A stretch of DNA of 64,000 nt, taken from Brevibacterium jeotgali. Lineage in GTDB: Bacteria; Actinomycetota; Actinomycetes; Actinomycetales; Brevibacteriaceae. The stretch covers positions 186,001 to 250,000 of the forward strand of contig NZ_FXZM01000001.1 of assembly GCF_900169175.1 (NCBI RefSeq), in the 5' to 3' direction. Of the stretch, positions 1 through 6,897 are shown one piece after another (the stretch's first letter is position 1; every line of letters begins with the position of its first letter). The position numbers were made by a program, and so were the translations under genes. The notes beneath the pieces were generated by a model. The model saw only the letters and a program-made list of their open reading frames with translations. It was not told the DNA's origin and did no database searches.

Positions 1-115
1 TGCACGAGGCTGGGGGTATCGGATCTCATGCGATGCTCTCGCTCATGAAGACAAGCTTAACCATGTGAAGGCCATGCACGTGGTCTTCACCGTCCGCGCG
101 GCGTACGTTCGAAGA
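1..115. promoter_or_regulatory. Upstream region of the LysE-type exporter gene
   Basis: This stretch precedes the exporter gene. A hexamer TACGTT at 104-109 followed by six bases and ATG at 116 fits a -10 element driving a leaderless mRNA. No convincing -35 element is visible. Exporters of this family are usually divergent from a LysR-type regulator (LysG/ArgP). A minus-strand ATG at 27-29 opens nine codons before the window edge, too few to identify. Confidence 0.5.
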
Positions 116-736
116 ATGCCCGTCCTCGCTCTCCTCGCCACCGGCTTCCTCACCGGGGTGGGACTCATCATCGCCATCGGTCCGCAGAACGCGTTCATCC
201 TCCGACAGGGAATCCGTCGTGAGCGGGTCGCCGTCGTCGTGCTCGTCTGCGTCATCGCTGACGTCGCGCTCATCGCCCTCGGTACGGCGGGGATCGGCAT
301 CGTCTTCGAGCACGCTCCGTGGGTCGTGGAGATCATGCGGTGGGGAGGCGTCGCCTACCTCGTGTGGTTCGCCTGGACGAGCATCCGGTCGGCGTTCGGC
401 GACTCCGAGGCGCTCGCCCCGACTGCGAGCGGTGCCACGACTGCGGAGGGGCGGTCCGCCGTCTCCGTCGTCGCGGCCACAGCGGCGCTCACGTTCCTCA
501 ATCCGCACGTGTACCTCGACACCGTCGTCATGCTCGGCACGGTTGCGAACCAGCACGAGGCCCGCTGGGTCTTCTCCGGCGGAGCGATGCTCGGTTCACT
601 CGTCTGGTTCGCGGCCCTGGGATGGGGAGCACACCTGCTCGCTCCGGTGCTGCGCAGTCCCCGGGTGTGGCGGGTCGTCGACGTGGCGATCGCCGCAGTC
701 ATGCTGATGATCGCCGCGCGGCTCGCCGTGGCGTAA
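116..736 (+). CDS. lysE: LysE/ArgO-family amino-acid exporter
   Basis: The 206-residue protein is an integral membrane exporter of the LysE/ArgO family, which sends basic amino acids (lysine, arginine) out of the cell. The hydrophobic start runs straight into the family motif GPQNAF (residues 22-27), and the later LNPHVYLD motif is also typical. About six membrane segments are expected and the length matches the family. An in-frame ATG at 65 exists, but the 17 extra residues are not family-like, and TACGTT at 104-109 with a six-base gap supports the ATG at 116 as a leaderless start. The family is clear; the substrate (lysine, arginine or another amino acid) is inferred. Confidence 0.85.
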   Translation: MPVLALLATGFLTGVGLIIAIGPQNAFILRQGIRRERVAVVVLVCVIADVALIALGTAGIGIVFEHAPWVVEIMRWGGVAYLVWFAWTSIRSAFGDSEALAPTASGATTAEGRSAVSVVAATAALTFLNPHVYLDTVVMLGTVANQHEARWVFSGGAMLGSLVWFAALGWGAHLLAPVLRSPRVWRVVDVAIAAVMLMIAARLAVA

Positions 737-770
737 TCTCGACCACACAGACGGACCCCGCAGACCAGAG

Positions 771-1976
771 GTGTGGAGCAGAGTGATCGAATTCTCGCAG
801 GAGAGGGCCCAGACGCTCCTCGCCCAGTTCCGGGCCCTCGTCGCATGCGAGTCGCCGTCGAACGACCCGCAGTCCCTGGCCGCCAGCGCTCGACTCATCG
901 GTGAGATCGGCGAGCAGATCACGGGGATCCGCCCCGACGTCCGCACGATCGAGGGCTTCCCCCACATCCTCTTCCGGATCGGGAGCGGGCCGCGGCGAGT
1001 CCTGCTGCTGGGCCACCACGACACGGTCTGGCCGCGCGGAACCCTCACCTCCATGCCGTGGTCCGTCGACGGCGATACGGTCCGCGGGCCCGGGACGGAC
1101 GACATGAAGGGCGGGATCCTCATCGCTCTCCACGCAGTGGGCGCACTGCTGCGCCACGTGGACGAGGAGGACCTCGACGGAGTCAGCATCCTCTTCACCG
1201 CGGACGAAGAGCTGGGCTCTCCCACCTCGCAGCTGCTCATCGAGCAGCTGTCTCGAGAGGCGGAGGCGGTGCTCGTCTTCGAATCCGGTGGACCAGCAGG
1301 CGAGGTGAAGGTCGCCCGCAAGGGTGTCGCGATCTATGAGCTCGAAGTCGTCGGCCGTGCCGCCCACGCGGGGGTCGAGCCGGAGTCCGGGGTGAACGCG
1401 ACCGTCGAGGTCTCCCGCCAGGTCCTCGCGATCGACGGCATCGGCACCCCGGACGGGAGCACGACCGTCGTGCCTGCGGTCATGCAGTCGGGAACGACGA
1501 CGAACACGGTGCCTGCCAGGGCCACCGTCGGCGTCGACTCCCGCGCTCTGACCGTCACGGAGCAGGAGCGGGTCGACCGCGCACTGCGCGGGCTCCGCTC
1601 CTTTCACCCGGAGGCGGAGCTGACCCTGCACGGCGGTATCAACCGACCGCCTCTCGAAGAGCGGTTCGCTGCAGACATCTTCGAGCGCGCACGGGCGGCG
1701 GCTGCGGTGCTGGGCCATCCGCCGCTCGAGGCGATCCGTGTGGGCGGAGGGTCGGACGCCAACTTCGCGGCGGGGGTGGGCACACCGACCCTCGACGGTC
1801 TGGGCACGGTGGGCGGCGGGTCACACGCTGACGACGAGCACGCGCTGCTGTCATGGATCCCTCGGCGCGTCGAGCTCACGGCGTCTCTGGTCCTCTCACT
1901 GCTGAGGGACCCGGTGGTCCGCCCGACGGCGACCACAACGACGACCACGGCAGCGACTCAGGGGCCTGCTCGCTGA
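771..1976 (+). CDS. M20-family metallopeptidase (glutamate carboxypeptidase-like)
   Basis: This is a cytoplasmic zinc peptidase of the M20 family, closest in style to carboxypeptidase G2/acetylornithine deacetylase proteins. It shows the dinuclear metal-site motifs in order: GHHDTVW (residues 81-87), GTDDMKGG with the bridging Asp near 111, the catalytic DEE at 145-147, an ESGG metal ligand near 171, HAGVEPESG (His 199, dimerisation domain) and a final SHADDEH. There is no signal peptide. The 401-residue length is normal. The C-terminus has a run of about seven threonines. The start is either GTG 771 or GTG 783; the latter has GGAG four bases upstream. It lies 34 bases after the exporter. Substrate is unknown; hydrolysis of a peptide or N-acyl amino acid is the family role. 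Confidence 0.85.
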   Translation: MWSRVIEFSQERAQTLLAQFRALVACESPSNDPQSLAASARLIGEIGEQITGIRPDVRTIEGFPHILFRIGSGPRRVLLLGHHDTVWPRGTLTSMPWSVDGDTVRGPGTDDMKGGILIALHAVGALLRHVDEEDLDGVSILFTADEELGSPTSQLLIEQLSREAEAVLVFESGGPAGEVKVARKGVAIYELEVVGRAAHAGVEPESGVNATVEVSRQVLAIDGIGTPDGSTTVVPAVMQSGTTTNTVPARATVGVDSRALTVTEQERVDRALRGLRSFHPEAELTLHGGINRPPLEERFAADIFERARAAAAVLGHPPLEAIRVGGGSDANFAAGVGTPTLDGLGTVGGGSHADDEHALLSWIPRRVELTASLVLSLLRDPVVRPTATTTTTTAATQGPAR

Positions 1977-1997
1977 AAGGCGACCTCCCCCGCTGCG

Positions 1998-3146
1998 TCA
2001 GTCGGTGATCCACGGGTTGGACAGACCGACGAAGGCCGCTTCGACGACGAGAGCCGACGCCATGTTGGTCGCCAGCCGCTCCCGGGCCTGTCGCAGGACG
2101 TCGATCCGCTTGAGCGTCGCGGTCGAGTCGCCCTCTTCTGCGAGCCTGCCGATCCGTTCGTCCTCGTCCACGTTGATCGTCCCGGTGTCCGCACCGAGCT
2201 GAGCGGCCAGCACGTCGCGGTACAGGGAGAGCAGCTCGATGAAGATCGAGTCGAGTTCGTCGTTGCGTGCGCGCACGTCGCGGCGCTTCTGCTCCTCTTC
2301 GAGGCGTCGGATCTGGCTGCGCGCGCTGGGTGGGATCTTTCCCCCGGCTTCGATGCCCAGCGTCCGCAGGAGCTGTTCCTTCTCCTGCGCATTGCGCTCC
2401 TCGGTGCGCGCCTTCGCCCTGTCCTTCGCCACGTCGACGATGCGCGCGGCGATCCGGATGGTCGAGCCGACGGATGTCAGCTGACGCGGGATGTCGAGGA
2501 TGAAGGACCGCTCTGACCGTGCCGTCGGCGATGTCACGAGGCGGCGAGCCCGACCGATGTGGCTCTGCGCCGCATGAGCCGCCCAGCGGGCGGTATCGGC
2601 ATCCGTCCCTTCGCGTTCGCGCAGCAGCTGTGCCACCGCGTCCGGACTAGGGATGCGGAGGTTCACGTTGCGGCACCGCGACCGGATCGTCGTGAGGACG
2701 TCTTCCGGACTGGGCGCGCAGAGGATCCACACCGTCGAGGGAGGAGGCTCTTCGATGGCCTTGAGGAGGACATTCGACGTGCGCTCCGCCATGCGGTCCG
2801 CGTCCTCGATGATGACGACCCGCCAGGCCGCGTTCACCGGCGCCTGATGGGCGGTGGCGACGAGCGCGCGCACCTCATCGATCGAGATCAGCGACTTCTG
2901 CGTCGACAGCACCGTCATGGATTCGTGGATGCCGCGCAGTGCTCGCTGAGCCTCTGGAGAATCATGGGCGCCCGCGTCCGGTGTGAGGAGTGCGGCGGCG
3001 AAGGCGCGTGCTGCGTTCGAACGGCCGGAGCCCGGCGGCCCGGTGAGGAGCCACGCGTGGGTCATCGCCGTGCTGTCCGCACCGGCGGCCCGTGCCAGCT
3101 GCTCGACCGCGCGCTCCTGGCCGACCAGTTCGTTCCAGACGCTCAT
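1998..3146 (-). CDS. holB: DNA polymerase III delta' subunit
   Basis: The 382-residue protein is the delta' clamp-loader subunit of the replicative polymerase. It contains a P-loop region GPPGSGRS (residues 36-43) in which the usual lysine is arginine, the Walker B-like IIEDADRM (112-119), the family signature LLKAIEEPP and the SRC motif (156-158). The arginine fits the known inability of delta' to hydrolyse ATP. The zinc-binding cysteines of E. coli delta' are not visible. Its ATG overlaps the stop of the tmk fusion gene by four bases (ATGA), so the two are translationally coupled, a common actinobacterial arrangement. It converges on the M20 peptidase gene, with 21 bases between stops. Confidence 0.95.
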   Translation of the reverse strand: MSVWNELVGQERAVEQLARAAGADSTAMTHAWLLTGPPGSGRSNAARAFAAALLTPDAGAHDSPEAQRALRGIHESMTVLSTQKSLISIDEVRALVATAHQAPVNAAWRVVIIEDADRMAERTSNVLLKAIEEPPPSTVWILCAPSPEDVLTTIRSRCRNVNLRIPSPDAVAQLLREREGTDADTARWAAHAAQSHIGRARRLVTSPTARSERSFILDIPRQLTSVGSTIRIAARIVDVAKDRAKARTEERNAQEKEQLLRTLGIEAGGKIPPSARSQIRRLEEEQKRRDVRARNDELDSIFIELLSLYRDVLAAQLGADTGTINVDEDERIGRLAEEGDSTATLKRIDVLRQARERLATNMASALVVEAAFVGLSNPWITD

Positions 3147-5863
3147 CGCCGTCCCGGTGCGTCCGGGCCGCGGCGGTCGTGGCCGTGCTGGGCACGGAGC
3201 CGCTCACGCGCCTGGCGTTCGATCTCCGCTTGGGCCCGCAGGCGCTCCCTGCTGGTCTGGCGGGAAGGCGTGAACCCGGCACGGCCCGCTCCGCTCGTCG
3301 ACGGGACCGCCGGCTGGACCGTGGTCGGGGCCTCGGACCCTTCCACGACGGGTGGCGGAGGTGGGGTCTGGGGACCGGGGGGATGGTTCTGCTGGGCGGT
3401 CGGATCCGCTCGGCGCACGACGCGGGTCTCTTCGTCGTCGTCCGCGACAGGACGTGCACCCGGGGTGTGACCTGCCCCCGGAGCGGGACGCAGCTCCGTG
3501 GCGGGGTCATCCGATGCAGCCGCCGCTAATCCGGCTGTGGGCTGCGCCACGGTGACCGAATCCTCGGCGTTCGAGTGCTCTGCATCAGAGTGCTCTGCAT
3601 CAGAGAGCTCAACAGCAGAGTGCTCTGGGCTCGTCTCTGCGTGCGGAGGGCCCGTGGAAGCAGGCTGTGCCACCGTCACCGGGTCCTCGGACGCATGCTG
3701 CTGCACGTCTGCTCCCGCCGCATGCTGCTGGGGGTCGGCTCCTGCAGAACGCTGGGCGATCCGCTGCTCGACCGCACGGAGCACGTCCGCTGCGACGGTG
3801 TCGATGTCGTGCCCAGCGTCGACGACGACATAGCGGTCTGGAGCGGCCGCCGCGTAGTCGAGGAACGACCTGCGCACCGTCGAGTGGAAGTCGTTGTCGA
3901 GCGCATCGAGATGGTTCTCGTCGCCGCGGACGGTGGTCCGCTGACGGGTCACCGCGGGGTTCGCGTCGAGGATGATCGTCAGATCGGGACGCATCCCTTC
4001 TGTCGCCCACGTCGACAGCGCCGCGATCTCGTCGTCTCCCAGATCGCGGCCCGCCGCCTGGTAGGCCCGGGAGGAGTCGATGTAGCGGTCCGTGATGACG
4101 ATGCCGCCGCGCTCGACGATGGGACGGACGAGCGACGCGACGTGGTGGGAGCGGTCCGCGGCGAACACGAGCGCTTCCGCACGGGGGGTGATGCCGTCGC
4201 CGTCGAGCACCACGGAGCGCAGCAGCGTGCCCGCTGCCGTGCCGCCGGGCTCCCGGGTCGTCACGACTTCGCCGTGCCCCTGGTCGCGCAGCGCATCCGC
4301 GAGGAGGTGTATCTGCGTCGACTTGCCGGTGCCGTCGCCGCCCTCCATCGCGATGAATAGGCCGCCCGGTGCGTCCGGACCGACTGACCCGGCGGCGCCC
4401 GGAGTCGTGCCCAGCGCCGCGGCGAGGGACTGCGCGCCCCCACCGGCGACAGAGTCGTTCGGGGCCTCTGCCGCATCCGCGGCCCCGACCGGAGTGTCCG
4501 CCCCCGCAGCGAACGCACCCGCCGCCGTGGTCGCACTCGCCGCCGCGACCTCACCGGACGCGGCCGGCCGTCGGAACGCGTGGATGACATCGACGCCGAT
4601 CCCGCTGATCCCGGTGGGACCGAATGTGAAGAGCGAGACGACGCCGCCGATGAACGCGACGGTTCCGATCAGCACGTAGGCCAGGTCAGCGGGAAGGATG
4701 TTCCACGACGCGACAGAGCTCAGGGGGATCTCTGCGGTGAAGCCGACGGCGGTGATGAGGGTCGCGACGGCCATGCCGACGACTGCGCCGATCCGCCGCG
4801 AGAACCGGTAGCGCTGCGAACGCACCCCGAGCCCCACGAGGAACGCGACTCCGCCGGACAGGACGGCCTTGCCCGACAGTTCAGCGAGTACACCGGCGGA
4901 GACTGTGAAGACGCCCGCGGCGATGAGCGAGAAGGAGGTGAGCCGGGTGCGCGTCATACCGGGCGCGAAGTCCGGCCCCGTCTCGAAGCCGACGGCCCAC
5001 CCCAGCAGCACCGCACACAGGATGACGGACATCCCCGCCTGGCCGAAGCCCAGATCCGCCACGGACGGCTGGGCGAGGATTCCGACCGTGCCCAGCACGC
5101 CGAACAGCAGATGGCACGGCCACGCGAAGGTCACAGGTGTACCGGGACGCGCAGTGCTGCGGTCCAGCACGTGCCCGCCGGTCTCCGGCAGTCCCACGCC
5201 CTGATCGGTCGTCTGGGTGAGGAGCACGATGACTCCGGCGAGCATCACGAGGCTGCCCACGAGCAGGAGCCAGCGCAGCGCTTCGTGTCCGCCGGCGGTC
5301 CCGCCGACCAGCTGCGCGGCGTACGAGGCGAAGAGCATGACGGCTGCGGCGACACCCGCACTGCGCCACGGCTTCACCCGCGTACCGGCCACCAGACTCA
5401 GGACAGCGGCCAGTGCGGCGCCCACCCCCAGGCCCACGAATACGCCCAGGATCGCGGACACGGTGAACAGCTGAGTGAGCGCAAGGCCCGTGATCACCAC
5501 GGCGGCGATGAGTGCCACGCGCAGGGACACCCGTGCCGAGAGCCTCTCCTGCGGCACGAACATCCCCGCCACCCCCGCGGCGATCACCGCGGCGTAGAGG
5601 AGCACGGCAGGCCGGGAGGCGAAGCCCCCCTCGCCGGTGAGCGTGTGGATGTCCGCCATGACGTCCGGGGCGAGGAATGCAGTGACGCCGTAGGCCCCTG
5701 CGACTGCGAAGCTCAGCGCTGCGGCCGACAGCATCGTCAGCCAGGCACCGACCTCCACGATGAAGACGCCCAGGACATCAGTGCGGGGCCGACCGGCCGC
5801 CGGGCGGCTGCCCTGCGACCGTGCGGGCTTCGATGCGGGGGGCGAGGATCCGACATGATTCAC
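3143..5863 (-). CDS. tmk: Thymidylate kinase fused to an N-terminal MFS-like membrane domain
   Basis: This 906-residue fusion has three parts. Residues 1 to about 440 hold some twelve hydrophobic segments resembling a major-facilitator protein. Residues about 500-710 are a complete dTMP kinase: P-loop GGDGTGKST near 506, TREPGG, DRYIDSSRAYQ near 593, and an arginine-bearing LID region RQRTTVRGDE. The last 190 residues are disordered and acidic, with short repeats such as SDAEHSDAEHS and QQHA. The kinase converts dTMP to dTDP for DNA synthesis. Similar fusions are known in Streptomyces. Start is GTG 5863: TAAGGT on the minus strand (5871-5876) lies seven bases upstream, fitting leaderless transcription. 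The role of the membrane part is unknown; it may anchor the kinase. Confidence 0.9.
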   Translation of the reverse strand: MNHVGSSPPASKPARSQGSRPAAGRPRTDVLGVFIVEVGAWLTMLSAAALSFAVAGAYGVTAFLAPDVMADIHTLTGEGGFASRPAVLLYAAVIAAGVAGMFVPQERLSARVSLRVALIAAVVITGLALTQLFTVSAILGVFVGLGVGAALAAVLSLVAGTRVKPWRSAGVAAAVMLFASYAAQLVGGTAGGHEALRWLLLVGSLVMLAGVIVLLTQTTDQGVGLPETGGHVLDRSTARPGTPVTFAWPCHLLFGVLGTVGILAQPSVADLGFGQAGMSVILCAVLLGWAVGFETGPDFAPGMTRTRLTSFSLIAAGVFTVSAGVLAELSGKAVLSGGVAFLVGLGVRSQRYRFSRRIGAVVGMAVATLITAVGFTAEIPLSSVASWNILPADLAYVLIGTVAFIGGVVSLFTFGPTGISGIGVDVIHAFRRPAASGEVAAASATTAAGAFAAGADTPVGAADAAEAPNDSVAGGGAQSLAAALGTTPGAAGSVGPDAPGGLFIAMEGGDGTGKSTQIHLLADALRDQGHGEVVTTREPGGTAAGTLLRSVVLDGDGITPRAEALVFAADRSHHVASLVRPIVERGGIVITDRYIDSSRAYQAAGRDLGDDEIAALSTWATEGMRPDLTIILDANPAVTRQRTTVRGDENHLDALDNDFHSTVRRSFLDYAAAAPDRYVVVDAGHDIDTVAADVLRAVEQRIAQRSAGADPQQHAAGADVQQHASEDPVTVAQPASTGPPHAETSPEHSAVELSDAEHSDAEHSNAEDSVTVAQPTAGLAAAASDDPATELRPAPGAGHTPGARPVADDDEETRVVRRADPTAQQNHPPGPQTPPPPPVVEGSEAPTTVQPAVPSTSGAGRAGFTPSRQTSRERLRAQAEIERQARERLRAQHGHDRRGPDAPGRR

Positions 5864-5870
5864 GGGTCAC

Positions 5871-5876
5871 ACCTTA
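5871..5876 (-). promoter_or_regulatory. Predicted -10 element of the tmk-holB operon (leaderless)
   Basis: Minus-strand TAAGGT is followed by GTGACCC and then the GTG start codon of tmk at 5863. The seven-base gap places the transcription start on or beside the start codon. No Shine-Dalgarno sequence is present. Confidence 0.55.
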
Positions 5877-5979
5877 CCCGCGGCCCCTGACACGGACCGG
5901 GAGATCCGTCATCGGGACCCGGTCGGCCGCGCACCCGCCCGGGTCCCACCGCGCACGACCCGACCGCCGCCTGCACGAC

Positions 5980-5985
5980 TATCCT
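5980..5985 (+). promoter_or_regulatory. Predicted -10 element of the lipoate-ligase-like gene (leaderless)
   Basis: TATCCT is followed by six bases and then the GTG start codon at 5992. No Shine-Dalgarno sequence precedes the start, so transcription probably begins at the G of GTG. Confidence 0.6.
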
Positions 5986-5991
5986 TGGGAC

Positions 5992-6786
5992 GTGCGGAAC
6001 GAGACGAACGACGAGACGACAGACGAGCCCGGCGGGGGCACCCGTCCTGAGCTCACGGTGCTGCGACACGGACCGGGCGACGCGCTCACGGACCTCGCGA
6101 TGGCACGGGCCCTGCTCGACGCGGTCCGCACGGGCAGCCGCGGCCCCACCCTCCGGATGTACCGACCCTCCCCCACCGTCGCCTTCGGTGCGCGCGATCG
6201 GTTCCTCGCAGGCTTCCAGCCGGCGGTCGAGGCATCCCGCTCGCATGGCTTCACCCCCGCACTGCGCACACTGGGCGGACGGGTCGCCGCCTACCATCCG
6301 GGCAGCATCGTCATCGATCACATCGAGCCGACGCAGGAGTTCCTCACCCAGACGCAGGACCGGTTCGTGCGGTTCGGCGAGATGTACGCCGCCGCCCTGC
6401 GGGACATCGGCATCGATGCGCGGATGGGCGAGATCCCCGGTGAGTACTGCCCCGGCGAGCACAGTGTGAACGTCGGCGGAGAGATCAAGGCGATCGGCAC
6501 TGCGCAGCGCGTGGTGGGCGGGGCCTGGCTCTTCTCGTCGTCGATCATCGTGACGGACCCCGACCCCATCCGTGCGGTCCTCACGGACGTGCAGGCGGCG
6601 CTCGGGCTCGACTGGGAGCCCCGGACGGGAGGGGCCATCGCGGAACTCCACCCGGGCGTGACGGCGGACGCCGTGGAGCAGGCGCTCCTCACCGCGTACG
6701 CGCGCGAGTACGAGCTGGTCCCGGCTGCGCTCACACCCACCGATGCCGAAGCCGCACGCGGATTCATGGACGCCCACCTCCTCTGA
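5992..6786 (+). CDS. Lipoate-protein ligase A family protein
   Basis: The 264-residue protein belongs to the BirA/LplA/LipB superfamily, which attaches or transfers lipoate or octanoate to lipoyl domains. It has MYRPSPTVAFGARD near residue 57, RTLGGRVAAYHPGS (92-105), the family segment EYCPGEHSVNVGG, and the conserved lysine K166 in EIKAIGTAQR, which contacts the acyl-adenylate. The open frame extends upstream to 5821, but those codons are arginine- and proline-rich and unlike the family. GTG 5992 with TATCCT six bases upstream is preferred as a leaderless start. It diverges from tmk and converges on topA across a strong hairpin. Whether it is a ligase or an octanoyl-transferase cannot be told. 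Confidence 0.8.
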   Translation: MRNETNDETTDEPGGGTRPELTVLRHGPGDALTDLAMARALLDAVRTGSRGPTLRMYRPSPTVAFGARDRFLAGFQPAVEASRSHGFTPALRTLGGRVAAYHPGSIVIDHIEPTQEFLTQTQDRFVRFGEMYAAALRDIGIDARMGEIPGEYCPGEHSVNVGGEIKAIGTAQRVVGGAWLFSSSIIVTDPDPIRAVLTDVQAALGLDWEPRTGGAIAELHPGVTADAVEQALLTAYAREYELVPAALTPTDAEAARGFMDAHLL

Positions 6787-6821
6787 ACCGCAGCCGCCGC
6801 AGTCCCCACCCGGCACGCGCA

Positions 6822-6861
6822 CAGGGCGGGTTCCCGCACCGGGGTGCAGGAACCCGCCCTG
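6822..6861. terminator. Bidirectional hairpin terminator between the lipoate-ligase-like gene and topA
   Basis: A perfect 13-bp stem (CAGGGCGGGTTCC at 6822-6834 with its complement at 6849-6861) encloses a second five-pair stem (GCACC/GGTGC). It sits between two convergent genes. No clear U-tract follows, as is usual in actinomycetes. Confidence 0.75.
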
Positions 6862-6897
6862 TCGAGGAGCGCCGACCCGTCACGGGTCGTCAGGCGA

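Noticed and set aside
1..29. Start of a divergent regulator gene (LysG-like) on the minus strand
   Set aside because: Only nine codons are visible before the window edge. The expected family is suggested by neighbourhood alone, so no gene was called.
2559..3470. Long plus-strand open frame opposite holB and the tmk tail
   Set aside because: It lies entirely opposite holB and the tmk fusion, is Arg/Gly-rich and shows no family motif. It is a shadow of high-GC codon use.
4580..5890. 436-codon plus-strand frame opposite the MFS-like half of tmk
   Set aside because: The predicted protein is Glu/Arg/Gly/His-rich throughout, typical of the mirror of hydrophobic codons, and has no fold motif.
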